This document shows, piece after piece, positions 47,876 to 58,235 of a DNA stretch of 64,000 nucleotides (positions are counted from its first letter, which is position 1; every line of letters begins with the position of its first letter). A program made the translations under genes and the position numbers. Source of the DNA: Rhizopus sp. PT2906. Taxonomy: Eukaryota; Mucoromycota; Mucoromycetes; Mucorales; Rhizopodaceae. Location: the NCBI GenBank assembly GCA_025529335.1, contig JAMYHX010000069.1, positions 1 through 64,000 of the forward strand, in the 5' to 3' direction. The notes beneath the pieces were generated by a model. The model was not told where the DNA came from, ran no database searches, and was given only the letters and a program-made list of their open reading frames with translations.

Positions 47876-48626
47876 GTAGTAATTCTAGGGTTTACCTTGT
47901 GTTCTTGTCCATCTATTTCATATACTTTAATCTTTCCATTTGCATAAATCATTCTTCCTGGTGGTTTTTTCTCTTTACATATAGCCTGAATAATAGTAAA
48001 TACATCGTTTCCATCATTGTTTTTTGCTTTTACTTTATGACTCTCTAACTGTGCCTCTTTATTCATGTATCGTAAACAATATTCACAAACATAAAGTCTA
48101 TCAATCTTTGATCCAAATTCAGTTGGGTAAGGTGAATAATACCAAGCTTCGATTTCATATTTCCCATAGACGAGCTTATTCACATTAGGCTCTGGTGTAT
48201 CTATGATCTGAGGTGGTGGTGACTCTCTACGTGTTTTGGCCTATGTGTATATATCATATTTGATTAATACATGACTTTTTTTCAATTATATACTTAAAGT
48301 ACATCGTCATGGTTACTACAACTGTTGTCGGTAGTTTCATTATTATTATTATCATTATTAAAGGGCCCTTCTTCTTGTTGGTTTACTCTATCTAAAAAAA
48401 TGTATATTCAATATAAATCTCATCATCAAAAATATGAATAAAACAAAGGATTTATTTCTTTACTATGACTACTATGACTACTACTACTAATACTAATACG
48501 ACGACTACTACTATTACTATTACTACTGCTGCTACTGCTACTACTACTACTACTAATATGATCATGTCCCATAAGCGTCTTCACTCGCTTGCTGGGTTCA
48601 TCACCTTTGTTCATATATAATCTCAT
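47183..48626 (-). CDS. MYST-family histone acetyltransferase
   Basis: Acetyl-CoA-dependent lysine acetyltransferase of the nucleus. The MYST domain starts VYGKYEIEAWYYSPYPTEF. Its C2HC finger is CEYCLRYM...HKAIC, where the H-to-C spacing is right only after removal of a 48-nt intron at 47986-48033. LAKLFLDNKTLYYDVEGFKFY, the catalytic-type Cys in NLACIM, the acetyl-CoA loop QRKGFG and the Glu in GSPEKPLS all follow, and it ends PSLIRWK. The N-terminus is short and Ser-rich, encoded by a run of Ser codons near 48480-48550, with no chromodomain seen. The start at 48626 is the best upstream ATG but is uncertain. Sas2- or Esa1-like; I would not choose. Confidence 0.88.
47986..48033 (-). other. 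In-frame 48-nt intron inside the MYST zinc finger
   Basis: GTAAAA..TTCAG, 48 nt, with no stop when read through. Splicing restores the H-x3-C spacing of the C2HC finger; retention would insert 16 residues between those zinc ligands. Confidence 0.8.
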
Positions 48627-48796
48627 TAACTCTTTGACGCGTTCTTTATCCCCTTCTGCTTACTTTCTATTGGTGATCTCTTTCTTTCATTCGTCATCTG
48701 CTTTTTTGTTTATTAAAAAGAAAAAAGAAAAATATTTATTCACATTTGAGACAGAGAAAGAAAGACGGGGGAAGGAGAGAAAATTTCACTGCGGAC

Positions 48797-48960
48797 TTAA
48801 TCTTTCTTTTTAAGTAAACCATTCTTTTCATATTCCATGAGTTCAGTACCAATAGCTTCAACTACCTCGGAAAGATCCTTTCTTGCTTGATCTTCACTCT
48901 CTCCACGTAACTCACTATAATACTTGATCTTGGGCTCTGTTCCACTATAGTACATTGTCA

Positions 48961-48992
<32 letters not shown>

Positions 48993-51077
48993 GTATACAT
49001 ACCTTGTTCTAATCGTAAATACTGTATTGTTTTCTAAACGGAAAGTAATCATTTCTGATGAAGAAGATACAGGCAGAGTAGGTTCATTATCTTGTGTTGA
49101 TGAATCATATCCAATAGTCAAGTCACGAATGGATGTCACTTTATGACCTCCTACTGTTGTTGGATAGTTTAATTGATAACCAAACTATATTATCATAAGT
49201 ATTATGTATAAAGAAACTTTTATAACTTTTACCTTTGACGCATCGTCCTTTTTATCTGTTCCAAATCGAATACGTTCAAATATTCTCTTGATCTTTTCCT
49301 TATCATCACAGATAAAGTAAGAGTTCTCCGATACAAAGTAACCATACTTTTTATACAACTCTTCCAAGTACTCATAAGCTGTCAATCCACGTTTATAGAG
49401 TTGAACTGCCCATTCAGAGAAGAATCCCAAGGCACTGACACCGTCCTTGTCCTTGACGATATCCCCAATAGTAAAGCCAATAGCCTCTTCATAAGAGAAC
49501 ACAACCGAATATCCTTCCTTTTCGAGCCGCATGGCTGTATTACCAATCCACTTGAACCCAGTCAGAGCTTCTTCAAATCTGAATCCCTCTACTTCTGCCA
49601 TACGAGCCAAAAACTTGGAAGATACCGTACTAGCTACCATAGCGATTTGTTCTATACAAAAGATAATCAGCATGGGTTTATGTATATATAATAACCTTAC
49701 CAGCTTTCTTTCCAGATGCAATGGCCTTTTCAAAGGAGGCTGCACCCAAGATGGAGCCGATTTGGTTACCGGTAAAGATGATCCATTCACCACTACAACA
49801 AATGGTGAGCAGGAGTTTTATATAATACTATTCCTCGTTTTTTACTTTGACTGTTTCTCAGCAATAGCAAGTCGGTCAGCATCTGGATCATTAGCCAAGA
49901 TGATATTTCCACCTGCTTGATCTGCGGTTTGAATAGCCAAGGTCTAGAAATATAAGATGGGTTAGGAAACAGTGCTTATTAAAGATTTGCACTTTACCAA
50001 TGCACCTTTGCCTTCTTCAGGATTAGGAAAAGCAACGGTAGGAAAATCAGGGTCAGGGGTAATCTGTGCCTCTACAACTGTAAATGGTGGCAGTCCAAAG
50101 CACTCAAAGGATCGTTTGGCAAAGGGAGTACCAACACCGTGCATGGCAGTATACACAAACTTGACCTGAGTCGCTTCATTGTCGGATCGGTATTGACAAA
50201 GATCTTTTACTTCTTCAAAGTAAGAGTCAATGATGCCTTGATCGGTTGGATCGCTCACCAGGTCGCTATTGTTCACTGCTTCATAATCCCATGCCCAAGG
50301 TGTCAAGTTCTCCATGATGGCCGATGCGATACCTTCGTCATGAGGAGGAATGATCTGACAGGCGTTCTCCCAATACACCTTGTATCCATTATCGTCCTTG
50401 GGGTTCTATTCACTATGGTTAATATAAAGCATGAATCAAACAGTGGTTCTGTGTTACATGCGAAGCAGTAATCATCACACCACCAGCAGCGTTCAGTTTC
50501 TTGATGGTATATGGCTATAAAACTTTTTAAAAAAAATTCCCCTTCAATCCGTTTAGGTGTATGTGTCTTACCACTAAGGGGGTATGGACCAGGTCCTTGT
50601 AGTACCATACTTTGAACCCTCTTTGGATGAATGCAGAGGCGGTCAAGCGAGCAAAGTCTAAAGAGTGGTGACGATGGTCATGTCCGACCACAATACCTCG
50701 TTCCTTTGCATCCTTGACGTTCTTTTCAATGTATATGGCAAGTCCTTGAGAAGCTTGAAGGACAGTCAAGTCATTCATTCTTGAGAAGCCTGCTTCCATT
50801 CTGGCACGAAGACCTACAAACATGGCTTTAATTTTATGTTTCTTTATTGTTCCCTTTTTCATATTTACCAGCAGTTCCAAACTCGATACGAGTGGCAAGT
50901 CTTTTGGTTAACTCTTGAACGTTGTTTGCATTTTGAAGTTGAATTATTTCATTTCTAGTTTCTTCATTCTTTTTGTATATTATTCTCGGTTAAACAACGA
51001 TACTGTGTCTCGAGCCTTTTTCTTACCTTGTCTAATGAAAGCCATTCTTCTACAAGTTGGTCTAGTGATGTCGTCAT
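48797..51077 (-). CDS. Phosphoglucomutase/phosphopentomutase (PGM2/PRM15 type)
   Basis: Alpha-D-phosphohexomutase that moves phosphate between the 1 and 6 (or pentose 1 and 5) positions. The start at 51077 gives MTTSLDQLVEEWLSL. RIEFGTAGLRARMEAGFSRMN is the N-terminal signature of the PGM2/PRM15 branch. The catalytic Ser loop (TASHNPKDDNGYKVYW) spans an intron near 50410-50450. The metal loop DPDADR is near 49880, the sugar loop SYEEAIGF near 49480-49500, and the phosphate loop RTRGTEPK spans an intron at 48958-49000. About nine introns, one holding a (TA)n tract. Ends LKKKD at 48797. All key residues look intact. Confidence 0.93.
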
Positions 51078-51697
51078 TTTATTTATACAGTAAAAGAAAA
51101 AAGAGAGTGCAGTGCTGTCATATGAAATTGGCAAATAGTCGCTTTTTAAAATTTACTCGAATTTGGTGGGGGAAGAGCAATATGTGCCTGTTGTACTTGA
51201 ATGAAAAACTCCCTTGTGGTGAGCAAAGTACATGTTTCCATACACATTCTAACAACAAAAGAGACACTCTCAGACGGCATAGAATCAATGAGCTCTTTAA
51301 TATACTTGACATTATTTGAAAAGTTGGTACACTAGAAGGTACCATCATAATCACTTTACATTGCTGTTTGAGTATACTTTCTCGAGATCCATGATTGTTA
51401 TCTACTTTTCAAATGAAGCTTCCGTTAGCTAAGAGCGTTTCTTAAGTCTTCATTAAATTGCTTATGGAAAGAATAATCCTGTTACTAAATATAGTATTCG
51501 CTTGCTCTTGTTTTCATTGTCTTCTCTTTCTCCTCCTTTTTTTGATCAACCATTGAATCCTATGAACTATCCATCTCCTGTCAACCTCATCAAGACCTTT
51601 ATTGCTCATATGATCACAGTGTTAAGATAAAAAGATGTAAAGATGGGAAATAAAATGAATGCAAAGGATAATCACGTAGTCACTTTGGCTTCTTTTT
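51078..51697. other. Intergenic, with a faint third copy of the inverted-repeat family
   Basis: Upstream region of the phosphoglucomutase gene. Around 51339-51400 the text accatcataatcactttacattgctgtttgagta matches the inverted repeat's atcatcataatcgctttcatttactgtttgagtg with several changes. Nothing else is recognised. Confidence 0.35.
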
Positions 51698-52054
51698 TAA
51701 CATAGTTTGTTTGTTTTAGGGAATCGTAGTGATTAGTCTCTATTCTTTTTTTTTTTTTTTTTTTTTTTCGAAGAGTAAACTTTGGTTCTTTGTCTTTTCT
51801 TTATTTATTTGTTTGATGTAAAGCCATCATCTTTTTCTTTTTATAATCTTGGTCTTTTCATTATATTCGCTTCAATACCCAAGAAATCGAAAACTTCACT
51901 CAAGGTGGTACACATCTCATTTGGAAGTTGATGCGCTCATTCATCACAAATAAAAAATACACTCAAACAGTAAATGAAAGCGATTATGATGATAACTAAT
52001 TGCCAAAGGGTTCAGAGAAGTTACTGTAGTACGGTAACATGAACAGTAGAGAGT
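51698..52054 (-). repeat. Long inverted repeat, copy 2 (with poly-T 23)
   Basis: Reverse complement of 44707-45104. The two copies bracket ECT1, the MYST acetyltransferase and the phosphoglucomutase, about 6.6 kb apart. Absence of substitutions over 334 bp suggests recent duplication or conversion; only the homopolymer has changed length. No target-site duplication was seen. Confidence 0.95.
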
Positions 52055-53274
52055 AATTTATGTTTTCTTTATGCATGCAAGATACACATTTAAGTTTATC
52101 TTTTTTTCTCTTTGTTATCCTTAAAGCGTTAGTCTTGATGAATTCTATGGTATTACAAAGAAATAGGATATAGTGGAGAGTAACTTTTATTGTAAAAAGA
52201 CTTGTACTAAAGGAGACCTCAGCTTGAGAGCGGATCTAGGCTACTGGCGATTCACAAACAACTAGGTCAAGTAAATATAAAAGTGATAAAATAGGTATTC
52301 CACGTTCTTGGCAAGTTTATCATCTGGTTATATGCTTTCTAGTGAATCCATTGTATCTCCCTACGCTCTTAGTCTTGGGAACTTCACTAATGGACTGCAG
52401 CGTGGTGGCAAGGATAAAGTAATCAAGTTGTGGAGCAACACAAATGGATAAAGACTGCCGATATCACCAGCTATTTTGTTTTTTAACAACATCTAATCAA
52501 TGAGCACACCACCTTTAATCGTAATAGTATACAGTAGATATACCAGTAGATCAATGGTTGTGGTGATATCTTGTCATACCAGGATGAAGTCTATTGGAGG
52601 AAGCTAGGCCAAATTGTTTGAAAAGATCTTAACAAAGAAAACGCTAGAGTCTTTGAGTATCTCTACTTTGGCCATTTCTCTCTCTTATTCATATGATGTA
52701 ATCTGCTGTTTAGGGGTATTTCCAAAGACATTTGAAACGAAAAGAAAGCTATCACGAATTTCGAAAACGTTGATTCACCTTAAAGTTTCTCTTTCAGCTT
52801 TATAATAAATGCTGGAATCTTTCTAAAGCATATGCAAGTCAGCCACTCGAAGTTTTAAAGTTTGAAATATGTGACTTTTGATGGGTTCGTTTTGATGGCT
52901 TTATTTGTTGTTAATAACATATATAAAAAGAGTATAAAGAATATTGTCTTACTTTTTCTAGTCTTTGTAACAGTTCTTACTAAGAACCCACAAAGAAAAG
53001 AAGAATGAATATCAAAACACACAAGGTCATATATATAAAAAACAAAGTACTAATGTAACTGTCAATTTAATCCCTACTTCAAGTACAAGACTTAAGTCAT
53101 CAACTGAATTTGAAAATGACACACATTCACTGAAGACAGGGCAAAGAAATTTCAACCACCGAAATATTCTGACATGTTTTTTTTTTCTTGCGCTTTTTCC
53201 TTGGTTCATAATCAGTAATTAAACAGTTACAAAGGAAGTCAATTAGAGGACGACACCCATCAACTGTTACATTA
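52055..53274. other. Intergenic, no gene seen
   Basis: AT-rich DNA without a supportable gene. Short open frames at 52614-52805 and 53027-53209 show no domain. The last 100 bp are presumably the promoter of the small ORF at 53275. Confidence 0.4.
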
Positions 53275-53526
53275 ATGTGGAAAGTCCGTCATCTCAATCA
53301 CTCACAAAAGCAGAGAATCACATCCAACTTATTTGCTGCTGTGGCGGCTGGAGCTGTGTTGACAGTGGCAGGACCAACATTGTTACCTTGCCCAGCATAT
53401 GATCAGAATGACAAGTCGGCATTCTTGGAAGAACAAGAAAAGGTGCAAAAGAAGAGAGTGGTGATTGTCAAGAAACGAAGAGATACCAGTCACGTGTTAC
53501 AGCAGCAACAAGATCAAGCTGAATAA
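53275..53526 (+). CDS. Small single-pass membrane protein, function unknown
   Basis: An 83-residue intronless ORF. A basic N-terminus (MWKVRHLNHSQKQR) precedes one hydrophobic segment (LFAAVAAGAVLTVAGPTLLPC), then PAYDQND, an acidic stretch, a very basic patch (KKRVVIVKKRR) and a Gln-rich tail. This fits a small mitochondrial inner-membrane protein with a matrix-side N-terminus, but that is a guess from composition. An AATAAA follows within about 30 bp of the stop. It stands alone in a gene-poor area. Confidence 0.6.
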   Translation: MWKVRHLNHSQKQRITSNLFAAVAAGAVLTVAGPTLLPCPAYDQNDKSAFLEEQEKVQKKRVVIVKKRRDTSHVLQQQQDQAE

Positions 53527-54545
53527 AAGGATCGTTTTGCACAACAATAAAATACACATGAAAAAAGCACAATGAATGATTAGACAGAGAAAAGAGAGTT
53601 TATCTATATTTTATCGTAATACAAGTCTTGATGACACACAAACTATTAACAACCAAAGGATATCACAGTTGTATATTCAGTTGATGAGGGCATCATGGTT
53701 CGACGGTGTGAGAGAGAGTGTGTACATGTGTGTATACTTGTCGCGTTGAAAATGTAAGGAAACATGACCTTCCTTTAATATGTGTTTTTGTCCCATGACG
53801 GTTGTAATATCTTGAGTTGATGTTTTAAACATTTTTGGAAATATTTTCCATATTTCAAAAGCGTACTTTACACTTTAATTAAACACAATTAAATAAGCAA
53901 TATCTTTGTAGAATGGCTGACATTAGCAAGAAACACATTCTTTTATTGTAGACATGTATTGGTCAATTGCAGTACAGAAAAGGAGGATACACACAAAGTG
54001 TTGACCAATCATTAGGTTACTGAAAAGAAGACAATCAATGTGGTACACTCATCATTTGGTATGAGACTCTCAAGTAGGGAAAACTATGTTCTATTATTAT
54101 TTTTTAAAACCATGAATAAAACAGTGTAATGTAACACATCTTTTGTAATCAGAGAATAAATGAAAATATATTCATAATAGTGAAACGATCGCCCAGACAA
54201 AATAAACCCCTTTCTGAGCTCACATGGTTAAGAAGATAATGACAAGAAAATAGAAAGCGCGTTCATTTATGATCTATGTGGACAATTTTAGATAAGGAGT
54301 ATCAGAATGGGTTTTCTCAAGAAAGAGGGCGGGCAATGGCACGCTGATCAAGATGCAAATGCGTAGGTTAACGAAAGCGCGAAAGCCAAAATCTACCTTG
54401 CCCTGGTAATTGAGCGTTATGCATATTGAATCATGAATGATGACCTCAAACTTTTTCAACTACTAGCAGGGCTTAATGTCATCGCGAAAAAAAAAAAATG
54501 ACGAACAGGGTAATGCATATCGAAAACGCGGCTGTTGTTAATGTA
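53527..54545. other. Intergenic, no gene seen
   Basis: No gene supported. The minus-strand open frame at 54274-54459 has no domain. Confidence 0.4.
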
Positions 54546-55095
54546 CAAACATCGCAATCAGTTATGCAGTTGATTAATAGGGGATACAGCGTTGAATGGC
54601 AAGACAAAGATATTTGAAGCCTTGGCTTGCAGAAGGAAATTACAGCGAAGAAAGTTTCTCATTTGTAGGTTTTGCTGCCTTTTGAGGAGGAGAGAAGTCA
54701 GGGCATGGGGAGACATAAGTTGCTATGGATAATTTGGTTCAGATGGACAAGCAACAGTAGAGGAATTACAAGGAAATACTCTATCAAGTTCAACCTTGGC
54801 AGTAGCAAGTTCTGCTTGTAACTGCTTGACAGTTGGCATATGGAAAACTAACGGTGATGAATGCCTTTTCTAAATAAGGCGAAAAGTATCGAAAGCGAAT
54901 GTATTTTATTTTTCAAGTTAGTCAAAAAGAAGCTGGCCAATAGTCTGTGAATATAATGTACAGTTGTAATGCGTGTGATTTAGTCGTGTGACATTTAGAA
55001 GGTGCAAGTCACTTTCTGGTTGATCAAACCTTTCGAAACTTTGCCGTGCCAAAAATTAATATTTTTATTTGTAACCTCGTAATCGAGATTATACA

Positions 55096-55103
55096 TATAA
55101 AAG
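55096..55103 (+). promoter_or_regulatory. TATA box of RNase T2 gene A
   Basis: Tataaaag, about 50 bp upstream of the ATG at 55150. It lies between two gtaacc words (55071-55076 and 55106-55111). The second gene copy has a single such word (gtagcc, 58963-58968) and lacks the intervening 35 bp with the TATA box. Confidence 0.6.
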
Positions 55104-55149
55104 GAGTAACCACATTTTCATTTATTTCTATTTCTTATTATTTTACAAC

Positions 55150-56162
55150 ATGTTTATGACAACAAAAACTGTCCTTGCTCTAGGAAGTTTAATCAGTTTA
55201 GTCGCTGCTCAATCCTCCTGTAGTCGTAAGTGCAGCAGAAAAATGTGTAATCGTCATCATTTTAATATGACTTAGCCGATACTGTATCTTGCCATTGGTC
55301 TGGCTCTGTTGATTCATGTTGTTCTCCCAAATATGGTCTTGTCGTCCTTAACCTTCAATGGGTGCCTGGTTATGGTCCTAATGATGAATTCACTATCCAC
55401 GGTAAAGCCTGAGTCTTTTTTAATTAATATAGATTCTTATTCTCATTGAAATTATTAGGTCTCTGGCCTGATAAATGTGATGGCACATATGCTCCTTCCA
55501 ATGGCTGTGATTCAAGCAGGAACTTGAACAATATTGCTTCAGTTATCAAATCAGCGAATGGTACACTATATAACCGTATGAATACCTTTTGGCCTAGTTA
55601 CAAAGGAGATAACAATGTGTAACATCATAATGATATCAAATACAAAAGATAAGCTAAAAAATCATTTTATTTAGCTTTTGGTCTCACGAATGGAATAAGC
55701 ATGGTACCTGTGTAAGCACTCTTCGTCCTACTTGCTATGGTGATAAGTATGTTAAATATCAAGAAATTCCAGAGTATTTCGAGGTATGTTTATATATGCA
55801 CACACATATATTTGTTTATTCAACTTTTATTTATAGAAAGCACTTGATCTTCGTGATGAATACGATGTCTATGGTGCTCTCAGGTAATGAAAATGGTTGT
55901 CATTATCAATGGTATTCATATATGTATTTATACATTATATAGTTTAAGCGGAGTCATTCCAGGCAATACGTATAATGTAAACACCTTTGCTGATGCCATT
56001 CAATCCCGCCTTGGTGCACAACCCATGTTAAACTGTGATGGATCAGGCACATTGAGTGATGTTGCTCTCTACTTTTATGTTCGTGGCCGTGACAATTACG
56101 AACTTACAGACAGTCCTACAAGTGGATCATGTTCTGGAGCTGTTTACTATCCAAAGAAATAA
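55150..56162 (+). CDS. Secreted ribonuclease T2, copy A
   Basis: A base-nonspecific endoribonuclease, secreted. Six exons: 55150-55225, 55276-55401, 55459-55618, 55675-55783, 55837-55883 and 55943-56162, all GT..AG. The N-terminus (MFMTTKTVLALGSLISLVAA) is a signal peptide. Active-site block one is FTIHGLWPDKC and block two FWSHEWNKHGTC, both with the catalytic His residues. CCSPKYGLVVLNLQW and GTLSDVALYFYVRGRDNYEL match the layout of Rhizopus RNase Rh closely, and the Cys pattern for disulphides is kept. Length (about 240 residues) is usual for the family. Intact. Confidence 0.95.
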
Positions 56163-56182
56163 TAAAATGTGTGTTTATTTAT

Positions 56183-56301
56183 TTAAAAGTCATAATCATT
56201 GTCTTCATCCCTCGTGCGCTTAACCGATGGCTCTGGCGTGGATTTTTCTACATTCATGATTTGACTATCTGTGTCCATTTGTGAGTCGAGTGTAACATTT
56301 T
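56183..56301 (-). pseudogene. Duplicated 3' tail of TAF9
   Basis: Matches the last exon of TAF9 at 60037-60155 with about one mismatch, from the stop codon back to the segment encoding QSNVTLDSQ, and then homology stops. The rest of the gene is absent here, so it is a by-product of the RNase duplication and not a working gene. Confidence 0.9.
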
Positions 56302-56441
56302 GATACACATCTGCATAAATATGCCGGTTTATACAAAATTCGTTTTCTTTACTATTATTTTCAATCTCGTATATAGTGGATTTTGAAAAAAGAAGCTTTT
56401 TTTTATTTCTTTCTTACAAACATAAAATACCTTGTCTCAAA

Positions 56442-57577
56442 TGAACAACAACCGTAAAGAAATGCTTAACAACCTTGCCCTTGCCATCATCTCTACTCAA
56501 AATGAGATTAAGGATGCAGTAAAGACTGTTTCAATTCAGGTAATTGAAATAAAGGATGAAATTATGTAGCTGAGAACTGCAAAGGAGGTATATGAAGAAA
56601 AGCTTTTTGAGATATAGCAAGAGAATACTAAGCTGAGAGAACAGCTTGAGAGTATTCTTGCTAACACAACAGACTCAAGCCGACCCAGACGTACAAAAAA
56701 CGACGAGTTAAGCCAGTGCCTCACTTTAGACAACTTATGCCCTGATAGATCTGATCAACATCCTGTTGTTGAGGGCACTAAGAACAAACGTCAATTCTCT
56801 TGGAACCTATTTAGAAAGTTGATGGAGGATGTGCATGGCAGCCCTGTGGACAATGTGATGTTCAACGCTGCTCGTGGCTATATCATGATTTTTAGACTGC
56901 CTGCTCTCATTTGTGAAGTAAATCACAAGCATCAGACTGAAAATGATAAGTCGTTTAAGGATACTGATCCTCAGGCGAAACTAGCAGCCATTGGGGCTCT
57001 TGAGGAGATGGCTCCTCCTTTCATACCTTTACGTGCTTGTCTTGGCTCTTGGAGCGCCAATCTCATGATCCATTATTACTGGGCTCGCAATGAGAAGAAC
57101 AGGTATTTTGCTGCTTCCAGCAATGAATAAGGTAACCATATCAATTAGAAAATAAGAAACAGCTATTTTTTTTTAGTTTTTAAAAGATTAAACACCCCAA
57201 AACAATACTGCTCACGGCGGAGGCTTGTGCCAACCGTCTTCTTCTGCGAGTGTTCTTTATGAAGAAAGTGATGAGAGTGATGACAGCGATATCAAATAAA
57301 TTTAAGGATTCAAAAGATAAGATATAGTATTGCTTACACTTGTCATTATAGTGATGTTTGGCCTATCGATACCGCAAGTATATTTACATCAACTGCACAT
57401 AACTACAAAGCAAAGGATACGAATAAGCGTCGTAGTAATAATAAAGGTATGTTGTAAACCTATATATTGAAATCAAGTAGGTAGACTAATTGCTACGCAA
57501 ATATAGGTAAGCGTGCTGCCAAAAGAACAAAGTCAGACATCAAATTGAAGTGTAATGTTCGATTACGGTGTATATAA
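56442..57577 (+). pseudogene. Decayed multi-exon gene of unknown family
   Basis: From ATG 56442 one frame runs to 57130, broken only by two TAG codons (56567-56569 and 56618-56620). The protein starts MNNNRKEMLNNLALAI with a coiled-coil-like part (RTAKEVYEEKLFEI). It continues into a globular region with RQFSWNLFRKLMEDVHG and ARGYIMIFRLPAL. Downstream, after plausible GT..AG introns, an acidic tail (YEESDESDDSD) and a basic segment (KRAAKRTKSDIKLK) read openly. It lies in the unduplicated spacer between the RNase copies. I do not know the family; it could be a domesticated or transposon-linked gene. The two TAGs argue that it is dead. Confidence 0.5.
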
Positions 57578-58235
57578 ATAAATCATAAACCATTAATCAT
57601 AATGTATTATATTTAACCGTTGTATTAAAGTATAATCACTATAGTAAGGGTATAGGGGAAGTACTGAACATTATTTTTGAGTGTATAAAACTATATAAAT
57701 ATGTATAAATCTGTATTGACAATACACAGCTTTATACATTTATTATGAAAACATACAAGACTGTATACAAAATATATTGATTTATGCAGCTTTATATTAC
57801 CATCCAATTCAAGGCATGAGAACAAAAGATCAGGAGGCAGTCCGATCGCATCGAGAACGAGTGCTCAAGGAATGTAAATGACAAGGTACACCATGATACA
57901 CACCAAGTTGATGTGACGAACCTATCACTATTAGTGGATGAGATATGTTGGTTGGCATAGCAACTTGGTATTGCTTCGTAACAAGGATTTGCTCGAGTAT
58001 CTGACGAGTCTCCATGAGTCGCTGTTGCAAATTAACAATTGCTTCATTATCTTCTTGACTGTTAGACATGTTGTTAGGATTATCAAAACTGAGGGCAATG
58101 GTCTTTCCGCTTACAGATAACTGAAGACCAAAGCTATGAAATAATTTATATTTCTCCGCTATGAAAACCAATAAAGGTAATTAAAGCATATATATTATTC
58201 TTGTGCTTGTTCTCTGGTCCAATTATAAAAATATA
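57578..58235. other. Intergenic, no firm gene
   Basis: AT-rich, with many short tata words at 57640-57790. A minus-strand open frame (57830-58171) has a short helical part (NSQEDNEAIVNLQQRLMETR) but no support from neighbours or homologues, so I left it out as a gene. Confidence 0.35.

Larger units (their letters stand above)
54546..56303 (+). repeat. Segmental duplication, copy A
   Basis: Pairs with about 58236-60156 in the same orientation. The upstream 550 bp differ at many positions (roughly one in six by eye). From the RNase T2 start through five exons and five introns the copies look nearly identical, then the last exon is a patchwork. Homology ends downstream inside the TAF9 3' end. 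Contents: RNase T2 gene A and a TAF9 tail fragment. Confidence 0.9.

Noticed and set aside
57830..58171. A minus-strand open frame of 113 codons
   Set aside because: No domain, no intron or promoter support, and it lies in low-complexity spacer DNA.
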